Positions 1 to 12,609 are shown, counted from the first letter of the stretch. The stretch: DNA of 64,000 nt from Oasisia sp. SBJ-2009 (GCA_964017155.1 OZ024865.1:37398926-37462925), one strand, 5' to 3'. A program made the numbers and translations. The notes: a model not told the origin generated them from the sequence alone.

Positions 1-128
<128 letters not shown>

Positions 129-129
129 T

Positions 130-953
130 CCTAAAGGCAGCTTATGTCGACCGATTATGCATATAGGAATGGCTTATGTAGACCCCTGTTTTATGTAGAC
201 CAAAACTGGTCTACATAAAGATTCGACGTGTTAGTTCACAACTAACACAACTGAACTTATCAGTGTCATTGCTTGCGCACACAGTTCATATAACACTGAT
301 GTGCGTAATTACATTTTAAATGAACAACATCTTAAGTGATTTTGAGCATGTTTTCTCCAGCGCCGTGCATATGTTTGAGTATATTGTGTGCCGGGTTATG
401 TGTACCGGGTCAAAGTTCTTATAAATCTGTATTTATGGTATATATCAAACGAAGGGTTGGAGTTTCGTGTTCAGTGTATGATATGCTTCATACTGATGCA
501 AAAGGCTATATTATTAAGTGTAAATTAGTAAAACTTGCATTTTGTCTTTGTTGCGGACTGATAGATCCCTCGAATGTTGATGTTGCCGTTGGTATTCGGC
601 AATTAATTTTACAGCATTCACTAAATTGTTAAATTTACTGCTGAAACATGTATCACAACATAGCTAGATTCGGCGTCTACCGCAAAAACGGCTAACTAAA
701 TATATGCAGCTTCCGGCGTTGCGCCGGTCTACATAAATTGGCATCTATGCATTACGCGGTTTTATGTAGAACGATTGTTATGCATATACCTTATTTATTG
801 AAATATTTTGATGAACTTTCATTATGTGTTAAAAATTAGTATTAGAAACAATGTTCCACTTTTACATCTTTGGAAAATGTATTAAGTAAAACAATACGTC
901 TGGTCTACATAAGCCGGTCCTCTATGCACTGGTCGACATAAGCTGCCTTTAGG
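130..953. mobile_element. Non-autonomous TIR DNA transposon (824 bp) with subterminal repeats
   Basis: The two ends are perfect 23-bp inverted repeats (130-152 and 931-953, beginning CCTAAAGGCAGCTTATG), and similarity continues imperfectly for about 25 bp more. A short motif, TTATGTAGACC, recurs in both orientations just inside each end (172-184, 191-201, about 207-218, 731-742, 762-771, 901-912). Such subterminal arrays are typical transposase-binding regions. No transposase is visible; the only open frame inside (336-632, 98 codons) matches nothing I recognise. The element sits between AT tracts, so target-site duplications cannot be read. Superfamily not assigned. Confidence 0.8.
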
Positions 954-998
<45 letters not shown>

Positions 999-1040
999 GT
1001 GTGTGTACACATGCACACCTACTAACGCACACACACACGT

Positions 1041-1068
<28 letters not shown>
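954..1068. repeat. Compound AT/GT/CA microsatellite
   Basis: AT tract, short GTGTGT and ACACAC segments, then a second AT tract. Confidence 0.95.
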
Positions 1069-1071
<3 letters not shown>

Positions 1072-1164
1072 AGTTATATTTCACTCTCTGGGCAATCATA
1101 ATTATATTGAAATGGGTACATAAAACATGCAAAGTATATTTGTTAAAATAAATATATTGAAATA

Positions 1165-1342
1165 ATATATAATGTAAGATATTAGCATAAATATACGATA
1201 TGTGATATTAATATACGATATGTATCTATAAAATTAATTTAAATAATTTAAGACATTAAAACATATTTTATGTGATTGCTTGATTAAATTACTAAACATA
1301 ATAAATACCTTAAACATTAATATTATACGAATAACGTTTACG

Positions 1343-1417
<75 letters not shown>

Positions 1418-1611
1418 AAGACATTAGCATAAATATCAATTAAAATGTAGATAATATACTATATGTATTTATAAAACTAATTTAAATAATTTAAGATATT
1501 AAAACAAATTGTATGTGATTATTTGATTAAAGTATTAGAAAATAAAATAAATACTTTAAACATTACCATAAATTGATCTAAAGAATAAATTTAGGCTTTA
1601 GAATATTTTAC

Positions 1612-1687
<76 letters not shown>

Positions 1688-1696
1688 AATATATAT

Positions 1697-1738
<42 letters not shown>

Positions 1739-1794
1739 TGTATATAGTTTACCCAAACCATGCAGATGACAATATTGTAAGAATAACGTTTCTG

Positions 1795-1800
<6 letters not shown>
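1165..1800. repeat. Diverged direct duplication interrupted by AT tracts
   Basis: About 160 bp at 1165-1325 (ttagcataaatat...taataaatac) recurs with point differences at 1415-1575. A tail motif, GAATAACGTTT followed by GCAATATATA, occurs at about 1329-1350 and again at about 1781-1802. AT tracts (1344-1412 and 1613-1733) separate the copies. No coding signal is seen. Confidence 0.75.
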
Positions 1801-1861
<61 letters not shown>

Positions 1862-1863
1862 CG

Positions 1864-1900
<37 letters not shown>
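1797..1900. repeat. (AT)n microsatellite with GTAT interruptions
   Basis: Nearly pure AT tract following the third copy of the GAATAACGTTT tail motif. Confidence 0.95.
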
Positions 1901-2025
1901 GGACATTATGCCCCGACTTACTGTAAGTGTGTTCACGTGTGTCATTATGCATGATACCTCACGCAGACAGAGTATGTTCGATCTATTAACATGAATTTGA
2001 CAAACTAAACGTGATCACGTTGTAG

Positions 2026-2124
2026 GTGAAGACACGTGACATCGACTCCAATGTTTGGATCGGCTCACGCGTAGATTGGCCAAGCCGCGGCATCAACAGC
2101 ACCCTCAAAGTGTTCTACAACGCT
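2026..2124 (+). CDS. Candidate exon A of large type I membrane protein (partial gene)
   Basis: A 99-bp open segment between an acceptor-like TTGTAG and a donor-like GTATGT. It encodes 33 residues including NVWIGSRVDWPSRGINST, with GC-rich third positions against an AT-rich background. If it starts and ends in phase 0 it joins the next candidate exon (6523) without a frame conflict. The polypyrimidine tract is weak and the intervening intron would be about 4.4 kb and full of repeats, so this is less certain than the exons that follow. The gene must start upstream of the window. Confidence 0.42.
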
Positions 2125-2519
2125 GTATGTGTGGCTTTCCTCCCACGACTGTCTTCTAAGTAAAGCACTATTATGAATTAATACATTTTAAAGTAATTTA
2201 AATTGTTAAGAGTTACATGCATAATTATAATAATATTATGTTTATAGATTCACATTTATATCCGAAGCAGTGTTGTTGTCAAAAATATCTTAGACTTTGC
2301 TTAGTTACTGATATCCAAGATGGCCACCAAAAGTCGGACATGGACACGTGTCTAACGTTTGACAGAACTAAATTAGAAGGATGGTTTTGGTGCTTATAAT
2401 AATTATTAGTAATTAAGTAACTTCTATGATGCCTATGTCTGTAGAAACTATGTTCAGAGGTGCATCAATACAAAAAAGGTTAATCGATCTCAGAGTCAAT
2501 AAACACGTCCACTTGTCAC

Positions 2520-3900
2520 CAGATTTAATGATACGCCAGGGAGCTATGGTGGATAAGCAAGGCTGTACAGGTATGTTTTAAAACGACAGCGTAATTTAGC
2601 AATATGTTCAACTGATTTAACACTAGAAGGACATATATTCCAAAGAGTAGGTGCTCCCACAGCAAATCCCCTAGTCCTAGTATTTACTTTAGGGACAACA
2701 AGGTAAATCAGATCTAAATTCTTATAGGAGTACGAAATGCATATAAATGCGATGGCTGTTTATAGAAAGGTACCCGGTAAGTCACAATACAGATCTTAGA
2801 AATGCGATGGCTGTTTATAAAAAAGTACCCGGTAAGTCACAGTACAGATCTTAGAAATGCGATGGCTGTTTATAGAAAGTACCCGGTAAGTCACAGTATA
2901 GATCTTAGAAATGCGATGGCTGTTTATAGAAAGTACCCGGTAAGTCACAGTACAGATCTTAGAAATGCGATGGCTGTTTATAGAAAAGTACCCGGTAATT
3001 CACAGTATAGATCTTAGAAATGCGATGGCTTTTTATAGAAAAGTACCCGGTAAGTCACAGTACAGATCTTAGAGACGACACAATATCGAACAGTAAGCCA
3101 ATGCAGAGACTTTAGAAGCAGCACACAATGATTTAAACGGTGATGCCAAGTCACAACTGTTGTGATGTTTATATCCCTAAAGCCACTATTATGAAAAAAA
3201 GGAATTACAATAGTCTAGCCTACTAGTGAATAGCGCATTTACAATAGTATTTGCCACAAAACGAGGCAACTATCGACCGATACGCCATAAATCATAAATA
3301 TGATAATAACATGTTCGACAAACCTGAGAAATGTGTTTTATAACATCATTAAAAAGTATTTCTAAATTGAGTGTTGAAACCGCATGCATAGCATAACATG
3401 CCGTAGGGGTATGGGGAAGACGTTCTTAATATTTTACTTAGGCTCTGTGTGTCAATAACAAGAAACATTGTTTTAACAGCATTCAGCTCTAATCTACTCT
3501 TAGTCATCCAGCAAGAATGTCATCAAGACAATGTGTAAATTGTCGTAAGGAACAATTAGCACCTGGAATAGATAAGGGTATTTAAATTTGAGTATTTTCA
3601 GCACGAAGATGATGACTCAAATGATGATAGTATCGAAAACTGCTGACAGGTCAAGCAAGGCAACTGTAGTAGCTTTACCATTATCCAAATTTAAAGTTAT
3701 ATACCCACTGTGCACATTTACAAGAGCAGTACCCGTTGAATTATAAAGTTGTTTATACACAGATTGGAACACGTTTGACATATTATTTGAAGAACTGTTA
3801 AATTCAAGGCATTTTGCTACAACTTTGTCAAGTATCTTGGAAATGAAGTTGTTATTAGAAACATTTATGTAACTTTTCAAACTATATTTCAGCAAATATG
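2520..3900 (-). mobile_element. CR1/L2-like LINE remnant with internal tandem-repeat expansion
   Basis: On the minus strand, 3895-3617 encodes a degenerate reverse transcriptase segment with FISKILDKVVAKCLEF, then FQSVYK and ALLDLSAVFDT (the catalytic AFD region). The C-terminal part of the same kind of protein lies at about 2750-2570 (RTRGFAVGAPTLWNICPSS, ending in a stop near 2570). Between them the sequence is broken by stops and by a 54-55 bp tandem array. Clade assignment is by motif resemblance only. It lies in the putative intron between exons A and B. Confidence 0.7.
2745..3071. repeat. Minisatellite, 54-55 bp unit, about six copies
   Basis: The unit begins GATCTTAGAAATGCGATGG and contains TACCCGGTAAGTCACAGTA. 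Units differ by a few bases or one indel. The array lies inside a LINE remnant, apparently amplified from the LINE's own 3' coding region. Confidence 0.9.
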
Positions 3901-5124
3901 TCGTTTTACGAAGTGGGTTTATACGCGCACGTTTACAATCATTCAGAAAAATAGCTGTACTCAGTAATAATTTACATTATTTGTTATCGTACCAAATATA
4001 GAACCGATACATGTTTTCAATAGTGCAGTTAACGATGGGTCTAGATACCAACATTTTGTTTGGAAAATACATATTTATTTACCTCTCTTCCTCAACAGTT
4101 GCTGAAGTAAAATGGTGATTTCACATTGTCTGTGCAATTCAGTGTCCTCAGTATATTATGGCCTGTAATTTGGCGAGAAAATATTTACATTCCACTTTCA
4201 TACGTTGCTTAGCGCCCAATATGCCATTAAAACACGTCGTAATTCAAGGATATCGTCTATATGAGAACAATTGTCAAATCACATCTGGAAATATCTGCTG
4301 TCCCATGACGAGTAGTTCGTTTTTCTTTGCAATATATATTCACCATTTGCGTGGTTTACAGTTTAATAACTGGATTAAGTGAAACCTGATATATTATATA
4401 CTAAAATATATAACATTGTGCACGCGCAATGACCTAAATGTATGATGTGTTTCCGGAAGATAGAAAATGTAACTTTATTAATTATAATTACAAATTTCAA
4501 ACATATCTGTATCAACAATTGGTCTTTGTAAATTATATACAATTACTATATTATGCAATTATTATAAGGATGAACTTGGATACACAATTTGCATATAAGT
4601 ACATCACAATTGTCAACATTCATACGCCTGTAACATTTAGCTATCTTTATAAATATTTTCTTCACATCAAAATATTAGTTATTTAGCTATGGCATATGTA
4701 TTGGTTCATGTACATACGTACATTGTTATCATCATATCAATTATCCTATTGCATCCAAGTTGTTTAGCTTGGATCTTGGAAATAATGAACCAATGAAAGT
4801 CGTAATTAACAACAACGGCCTGTGGTATTATGTTATAGATATACACTATAGCGCGAACATTCAACACAATTACTTCAATCATATTACATTTGGTCAAACG
4901 AATAAATACAATGGCACGCAAACTAAATAACATAACTGTTACAGTATCTACATATTATGCACGTAGTTGTAGATACTTTTTAAAGCAAATTCTTGAATCG
5001 ATTGGTACATATATTTATATCTCCATAAAAGGTAAATAATAATAATTTGAGTACCTCTACATTTAGGAGAGAAGAACGTTGACAAACTGGGCTAGCTGTT
5101 GAATTTCGCTGACCGTCCCGCCTC
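3901..5124. other. AT-rich intronic sequence, no gene seen
   Basis: Short open frames here have no recognisable motif or splice context. The 3901-4130 part may be more of the decayed LINE. Nothing else is supported. Confidence 0.5.
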
Positions 5125-5555
5125 ATTTTAGATTTACCTTCTACATTGTTACCGTCCTTTTTCGTGGTTTGATGAAAAGGTGTATTTAATCACTCGTTTT
5201 GTCGTAGCATATCTGGATGACGGAAGGGATTTTGGATTTATCTTCTACATGTTTATCGTGGTTTTTCGTGGTTTTATGAAAAGGTGTATTTAATCACTTG
5301 TTTTGTCGTAGCATTTCTGGACGACGGAAAGGATTTGGGATTTATCTTCTACATTGTTATCGTCCTTTTTTTCGTGGTTTAATGAAAAGGTGTTTTTAAC
5401 CACTCGTTTTGTCGTAGCATTTCTGGACGACGGAAAGGATTTTGGATTTTCTTCTACATTGTTATCGTCCTTTTTTCGTGGTTTAATGAAAATGTGTATT
5501 TAGCCACTCGTTTTGTTGTTTTGTTGTAGTACGGCTGGACGACTGAAGGGAGTGA
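5125..5555. repeat. Tandem repeat, about 104-bp unit, four copies
   Basis: Each copy carries TCTTCTACATTGTTATCGTC, then TTTTTCGTGGTTT, then CACTCGTTTTGTCGTAGCAT. Anchor positions 5139, 5242, 5347 and 5452 give periods of 103-105 bp. Copies differ by scattered substitutions. Confidence 0.88.
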
Positions 5556-5944
5556 TATTGCTGAATTTAATCTACATATGAAACTCAATAATGCGCAAGA
5601 TACAGTGTACACCCGCCAACGTATGCTTCGCCTTGAGTACCACACGACTAATGAAGTACGGCCAAATACTAGTGAATATGACTAACGCGATAATGCAAAA
5701 AAGTAGTAGTAAAACTCGTCACCACGTTGTTTGAGGAATAAAATGAAGCCGCTTTTCAGAATAAGTTCGCTTTTCAGAATAATTTCGCTTTTCATAAGGA
5801 TTTCAACAAAATATCGACATATAGTGTGGCATCTATTTTCTTGTCGTAACGGACATTTTTGCAAGGCAGAGGTAAAATGATGGACATACAAATCACATCA
5901 CGTTGTCGTAACACGCAGTGTATATAATACCGCTGTATAAAACA

Positions 5945-6500
5945 ATTAATAGTTAGGTCTCATTTAGAATAGTGTATACAAACATGGAGGCCCTATCGCA
6001 AGAAGGATATTGATATGTTAGAAAGAGTACAAAGGAGAACAACCAAAATGATACCAAAACTCAGAAAATATTGTTATGAAATGCGTTTAAGAGAATGTGG
6101 TTTATCAACACTGGAAACCAAAAGATTGAGAGATCAGATTGAGGTGTTTAAAATATTTAATGGGTATGAAAATATTGACAGAAATATTTGTTCTCGGTCA
6201 AAGAAGAGGGGAGGACTAGAGGACATGGAGTTACATTAGCAAGGAAGCAATGTAGACTAGCTATTAGAACATTTTTATTTTCCCAAAGAACAGTTAACGA
6301 ATGGAACAGGTTATCAGTTGATTGTGTAAGTCCTAGTAGTGTTATAATATTTAAAAAAATAAAATCGACGTATACCTAAGACGGGCGGGGTACACTTGGG
6401 TAGATAGGTTAGACTCTCGATAAGCCAAACGGCTTCCTAGTCCACCTGCCTTCTAGAGTTGAATCTCTAGATGACAATTTTGTTCAATCTTGTTAAATGT
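5945..6500 (+). mobile_element. CR1-like LINE 3' end (RT C-terminus plus 3' UTR)
   Basis: Plus-strand frames encode the typical reverse transcriptase C-terminal region: RSHLE..., then MLERVQRRTTKMI, LRECGLSTLETKRLRDQIEV and, after a frameshift near 6200, FSQRTVNEWNRLS. A 3' tail follows, including GGGCGGGGTACACTTGGG and TTCAATCTTGTTAAATG. The same tail occurs alone at 60678-60790, so it marks one repeat family. 5' truncated and frameshifted. Confidence 0.82.
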
Positions 6501-6522
6501 GTAGTATCCCGTGCTTTCGCAG

Positions 6523-6664
6523 GAGAAACACCTGGGCAAGGAGATTCCAGAGTTTACACACGTCTACGATTACCGCGCACGTTCCCCGGACTTCTCCATG
6601 TTCGACGTCTCTTCGTGTTACAACGAACCGTCTCAAGTCTCGAAGCTCACAATCTCTGTCCGAG
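6523..6664 (+). CDS. Exon B of large type I membrane protein (extracellular segment)
   Basis: Follows an acceptor GCTTTCGCAG and encodes 47 residues in phase 0, including PEFTHVYDYRARSPDFSMF, then DVSSC and VSKLTISV. It leaves in phase 1 at a weak donor, CGAG|GTTCTA. Codons are GC-rich at third positions, unlike the flanks. Residue 1 of exon C completes the split codon without a stop. The alternation of charged and hydrophobic residues suggests beta strands of an ectodomain. The resemblance to the C-terminal region of fibrocystin-like proteins is my impression only and was not tested. Confidence 0.62.
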
Positions 6665-6951
6665 GTTCTATTGTTATTCTTTCTGCGTATTTGGTCGTTA
6701 ATAGAAATGTTGGACTCGCGCGATCACATCCGAACTAGCACATTAAGTGAATCGCATCCCAGTGTAAATTCATAGCTTATTTAAATTTCACAGCGTATAT
6801 ATTATCGACGAAATTAGACAATACATTAGTATTTGCCTGTTTTAATGTTTTGACAGGAAATTGAAAGACAATTATAATAAGTATGTCAGTGCTCCAATTA
6901 TGTATTGCACTTTCTCTTAGCTTTTTCGTATTAATTATACTTTCTGGCATA

Positions 6952-6966
6952 TTTATAATATATATA

Positions 6967-7036
<70 letters not shown>
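6952..7036. repeat. (AT)n microsatellite
   Basis: AT tract with one TTTAT interruption near its start. Confidence 0.97.
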
Positions 7037-7039
<3 letters not shown>

Positions 7040-7325
7040 AGAAATAATAGTATTTATCTACGCCATATCTCTAGCAATAAAACCATTTAGAGGCGCATTA
7101 CAGTTTACATAAATATATAGATTACCTTAAACTAAAAAATAGAGACGTAGTTGTAAAATAAATAGATCAGTACAAAATGTCAATATAAATAAATAACATT
7201 AGTCTTAATAATACTAAAAAAATTAAACCGATAAATAATTGTTTATTATATTACAATTGAAAAATAAATAAATTAATAATAAAATAGTTGATAAATAGTA
7301 GATATTATATTAGTAGAAAACACTA

Positions 7326-7330
<5 letters not shown>

Positions 7331-7368
<38 letters not shown>

Positions 7369-7411
7369 ATATATATAAATATATATATATACGTCTATAT
7401 ATATATATATA

Positions 7412-7497
<86 letters not shown>

Positions 7498-7526
7498 ATA
7501 TATGTATATATTTATTTATATATTTA
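7331..7526. repeat. AT microsatellite with GT segment
   Basis: Interrupted AT tract, then a short GTGTGT run at about 7480-7498, then AT again. The 300 bp before it are AT-rich with no gene signal. Confidence 0.95.
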
Positions 7527-7595
7527 GTTCGCCCTACGGTTGATATAGTTAAGTAATAATCCGCTGTTATATGTGTCTTACCAAACCTCTTGCAG

Positions 7596-7705
7596 CGTGC
7601 TATGACGTACTCCTGCGTCACGACCCCCGACTCTTCGAGTCTGCCCTCCGCAAGTTCATCGTTGGCGTGTGCGGCATAACTCCGATCCGCGTGAATAGTA
7701 TCGAG
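7596..7705 (+). CDS. Exon C of large type I membrane protein
   Basis: Acceptor ACCTCTTGCAG precedes 110 bp that read in the phase left by exon B. The product includes LLRHDPRLFESALRKFIVG and then ITPIRVNSIE. It exits in phase 0 at GAG|GTGCGG. An amphipathic helix with FESAL...KF followed by a strand with R-V-N-S-I-E recalls SEA-like or membrane-proximal alpha/beta modules of large receptors. The next exon continues with a strand ending in LLDRP, which supports the join. Confidence 0.68.
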
Positions 7706-7844
7706 GTGCGGCTCAGGACTTTCTTTAATTGTATAACTCACCCCTATTTGTTCTTATTTTTGAAGTCCCTGTTTCACCATTCATGTCACACGAAACTTGA
7801 AAATGTAACGTCCGTACCACCAACATAAATGGGGTTCCCCAATT

Positions 7845-7919
7845 CCACGTTAGTCGCTAGATGCGCTGATACGCAACTATACCCTAGTTGCCTATCAGCG
7901 CCTGTAGCGACTAACGTGG
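7845..7919. repeat. Long hairpin (75-bp inverted repeat)
   Basis: CCACGTTAGTCGCTA at 7845 is mirrored by TAGCGACTAACGTGG at 7905-7919. Inner segments (GCGCTGATA / TATCAGCGC, then GCAACTA / TAGTTGC) extend the pairing, leaving only a few unpaired central bases. It lies in the intron after exon C. No coding content. Confidence 0.88.
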
Positions 7920-8059
7920 ATTTGTTTGCATGTTTTACGGAACGCTTGTTTAATTCATTGTTTTCGTATGTATGGAGGGTAAGCTATTGACTGTGCCGTA
8001 TGTGTGGTCCATAGACAGAACAGCCAAAACAACGCCATCTGAGCTTGGCACTGAAATGC

Positions 8060-8176
8060 GTCTAGAGAAGTACTATCTAGAGACATATTGTCTAGAGACA
8101 TACTATCTAGAGACATACTGTCTAGAGACATACTATCTAGAGACGTACTGTCTAGAGACGTACTGTCTAGAGACGT

Positions 8177-8259
<83 letters not shown>

Positions 8260-9077
8260 GTATTGTCTAGAGACGTACTGTCTAGATACATACTATCTAG
8301 AGACATACTGTCTAGTGACTTACTCTCTAGAGACATCCTGTCTAGAGACGTACTGTGTAGAGACGTACTGTCTAGATACGTACTGCCTACAGACATACTG
8401 TCTACAGACGTACTGTCTGGAAATGTATTGTCTAGATACATACTGTATAGAGACGTATTGTCTAGAGCCATACTGTTTAGAAACATATTGTATAAAGACG
8501 TATAGTCTAGAGACGTACTGTCTAGAGACGTATTGTCTACAGACTTATTGTCTAGAGACGTACTGTCTGGAGACGTAATGTCTAGAGAAGTATTATCCAG
8601 AGACGTACTGTCTAGATACGTAAGGTCTAGATACGTACTGTCTAGAGATGTACTGTCTAGAGACGTACTGTATAGAGACTTATTGTCTAGAGACGTACAG
8701 TCTAGAGACGTACAGTCTAGAGACGTGATGGCTAGATACATACTGTCTAGAGACGTACAGTCTAGAAACGTACAGTCTAGATACGTATTATCTAGAGACG
8801 TACTGTCTAGCGACCTACTGTCTAGAGACGTACCGTCTAGAGACGTACTGTCTAGAGACGTACTATCTAGAAACGCATTGTCTAGAGACGTACTGCATAG
8901 AAACGTATTGTCGAGAGACGTAACGTCTAGAGACGTAATGTCTAGAGACGTACTGTCTAGAGACGTACTGTCTACAGACGTATTGTCTAGTGACATACTG
9001 TCTACAGACGTACTGTCCAGAGACGTACTGTCTAGAGACGTACTGTCAAGAGACGTATTATCTAGAGACGTACTGTC
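8060..9077. repeat. 15-bp minisatellite (TCTAGAGACGTACTG)n, about 1 kb, with embedded AT tract
   Basis: Roughly sixty copies of a 15-bp unit. An (AT)n tract at 8179-8258 interrupts the array. The unit is a multiple of three, so several frames on both strands stay open and give five-residue periodic products; these are by-products of the repeat. The array lies entirely in the intron between exons C and D and stops about 20 bp before the exon D acceptor. Confidence 0.96.
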
Positions 9078-9097
9078 TCTCTGTTCTTTTGCTCTAG

Positions 9098-9164
9098 GTC
9101 GACGCTGTCGGTCAAGGTCACGTGGACGTGCACATCGTGTTGTTGGACAGACCTCTTGTCAACG
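9098..9164 (+). CDS. Exon D of large type I membrane protein
   Basis: A 67-bp exon with a good polypyrimidine acceptor (TGTTCTTTTGCTCTAG) and donor AACG|GTCAGT, phase 0 to phase 1. It encodes VDAVGQGHVDVHIVLLDRPL plus VN. It joins exon C so that the strand NSIE is followed by a G-x-V-x-V-x-I-V-L-L pattern, as in domains where a variable strand is followed by a glycine turn and a second strand. The acceptor directly abuts the minisatellite. Confidence 0.7.
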
Positions 9165-9491
9165 GTCAGTCTCCTGTCTCACTTTCACAGAAGTGTCAAG
9201 TCTACCGCTTTGACGGTGACACTCGTGTTTTCTTTATTATTTTGTTTTGGTTAATCTCACGCTCTACAGCTTTCGTGCCGAAACGTATCGCGAGATGTCT
9301 ATTTCACGGAATAACTGTGTACCGATTTTGTGTCTTCGTAACCTGGCAGTATTTCATCGTTTAAACATAATATCTCATTTCGAATATAATCGTTTATGCA
9401 TAGGCATTAAGATCAAGAAAGTCTACTCTAAACTATAACAATTACTCTTCCATCTGAGGGTTCATGTTGTGCACGTGCGACAGCTGTCGAA

Positions 9492-9825
9492 GGGTACCGC
9501 CAGATCATCATCTACCGCCAGATCATCATCTACCGCCAAATCATCTTCTACCGCCAAATCATCATCTACCGCCAGATCATCATCTACCGCCAGATCATCA
9601 TCTACCGCCAAATCATCATCTACCGCCAGATCATCATCTACCGCCAAATCATCATCTACCGCCAAATCATCATATACCGCCAAATCATTATCTACCGCCA
9701 AATTATCATCTACCGCTAAATCATGATCTACAGCCAAAACAACATCTACCGCCAAATAATTATCTACCGCCAAATCATCATCTACCGCCAAATAATCATC
9801 TACCGCCAGATCAATATCTACCGCC
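9492..9825. repeat. 15-bp minisatellite (ATCATCTACCGCCAA)n
   Basis: About 22 copies with A/G variation at the CCAA/CCAG position and a few substitutions. It ends in CTACCGCCACGCACACGC, grading directly into the hexamer array. Confidence 0.96.
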
Positions 9826-10033
9826 ACGCACACGCACACGCACTCGCACTCGCACACGCACACGCACACGCACACGCACACGCACACGCACACGCACACG
9901 CACACGCACACGCACACGCACACGCACACGCACACGCACACGCACACGCACACGCACACGCACACGCACACGCACACGCACACGCACACGCACACGCACA
10001 CGCACACGCACACGCACACGCACACGCACACGC
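9826..10033. repeat. (CACGCA)n hexanucleotide array
   Basis: About 34 copies. It is the reverse complement of the array at 14251 and in the same orientation as the one at 16754. A short interrupted AT tract follows to 10078. Confidence 0.98.
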
Positions 10034-10169
10034 ATATACATATATATATACATATATATAATATATATATATATATAATCAACCATGCATACTGGCTAAA
10101 AAATGAAGTTGGGTGAAAAACAACTGTGGTAAATGTCACAGATATCACAAATACTTACAAAATACAAAT

Positions 10170-10260
10170 ATATTTTGCATGTTTTATGTACCTATTTCAA
10201 TCTGTATTGATTGCCCAGAGAATGAAATAAACCAACCATTATTATTATTAGTATTATCTT
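10170..10260 (+). mobile_element. Probable non-LTR retroelement 3' tail
   Basis: ATTGCCCAGAGAATGAAATA followed by AACC and an (ATT)n run is the usual form of LINE/SINE 3' ends in invertebrate genomes. No coding part remains. Confidence 0.4.
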
Positions 10261-10261
10261 A

Positions 10262-11593
<1,332 letters not shown>

Positions 11594-11709
11594 GCAATGT
11601 CTACTCCAGCTCGAGTGTTACCCTTGAAGACGCTGTCCGGAGACTCGGCCTAGCCGTTGACCAGCAAACGGACTTCGGCATTACCGTCAACTATCCGGAA
11701 GGTCCAACG
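11594..11709 (+). CDS. Exon E of large type I membrane protein
   Basis: Acceptor GTGTGATTGCAG; the first two bases complete the split glycine codon left by exon D. The 116-bp exon encodes NVYSSSSVTLEDAVRRLGLA, then VDQQTDFGITVNYPEGPT, and leaves in phase 0 at ACG|GTAATG. Third positions are GC-rich. The Ser run with an amphipathic helix and hydrophobic strand suits the membrane-proximal part of an ectodomain. Confidence 0.68.
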
Positions 11710-12494
11710 GTAATGCCACATTATTAAGTTGAAATCGGCATTGTTGCCATGCATTCCGGCTAAATATGTTTACGTTTTCCACTGGTCAAGAAATCTCTCT
11801 AACTTGTGTATATAGTATTTCCCCGTCGACCAATAAAATCTATAATTCGAATATAACTCTGTGTGATGAAATAAAACTCTACCTATGTTATCGTTGTTGC
11901 AATATGTTTAGCATATCTGTCATACAACGGATTGCTACTGGATAATGACTCATCATTTCTATAGTGATATTTATGTTTGGGCTGTGTTCGGAACAGTTAC
12001 TCTTCAAAACGGTACCAGAGTCTGCGATCTCAGCGAAACTGCCGATACTATCGTTTGGCTTAATTTTTCAAAACAAATTGGATTCGTGTGGGACCGTAAG
12101 ATAACTGTTTATTCCTCTATGATGACTAAAGTTTGTGTTATACCGGAATATCGCAAAATTACTCATTCTAACGATAGTTTCAACCCAAATCTGACAAAGA
12201 TGATTTCACATGTCGGCATCTGGAAAGCGCGTCAAAAATATATTATATTTCAAAACAAGGAGTTATAAAGAATAAAATGTGATACTTCTAATTCATTAAA
12301 TGTGTTTTATTGTTTGGTTGACATGGAAATGCGTAGCAAGATATGATATAATATGAATTGAAGCATAAGGTGTTTTTATATCCGTTAATATCGATATATT
12401 CCAGTTTGTCACAATCAAAATTACGCGCGTGATCCCCACCAATGTTCGCCTTTGCCGATGTTTTTCATCTAATGATATGGTGATGTCATTTCAG
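11710..12494 (+). other. Intron with one unexplained 107-codon open frame
   Basis: An ATG-initiated frame at 11947-12268 could encode 107 residues (NGTRVCDLSETADTIVW; FVWDRKITVYSSMM). I see no signal peptide, family motif or splice support, and third positions are AT-rich. An AATAAA follows near 12272. It could be an intronless small gene or chance. Confidence 0.2.
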
Positions 12495-12570
12495 ACAATC
12501 AGGCTGATTCCTGGTTCCCTAAGGACATTTGGCAAAGTGGCGAGTTCGTACAAGACAGGGCATACCGTAG
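12495..12570 (+). CDS. Candidate exon F, juxtamembrane segment
   Basis: Acceptor TGTCATTTCAG and donor TAG|GTAGGT bound 76 bp. Read in the phase left by exon E (phase 0) they give TIRLIPGSLRTFGKVASSYK plus TGHTV, leaving in phase 1 as the transmembrane exon needs. A second frame (NQADSWFPKDIWQSGEF) looks equally protein-like but needs a different exon E border. So the exon is plausible but its frame is uncertain. Confidence 0.42.
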
Positions 12571-12609
12571 GTAGGTAAAGTAGCGGCCGAGGTCAGTTCA
12601 ATGGCAAAG

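Noticed and set aside
336..632. 98-codon frame inside the first TIR element as a transposase
   Set aside because: Too short and without DDE-type motifs; likely chance.
8060..9077. CRISPR-like array
   Set aside because: Units are contiguous without unique spacers, and the sequence is animal DNA.
8133..9213. Five-residue-repeat proteins (SRDVL / DSTSL) of up to 287 codons
   Set aside because: The 15-bp minisatellite keeps frames open on both strands; it lies in an intron between two better exons.
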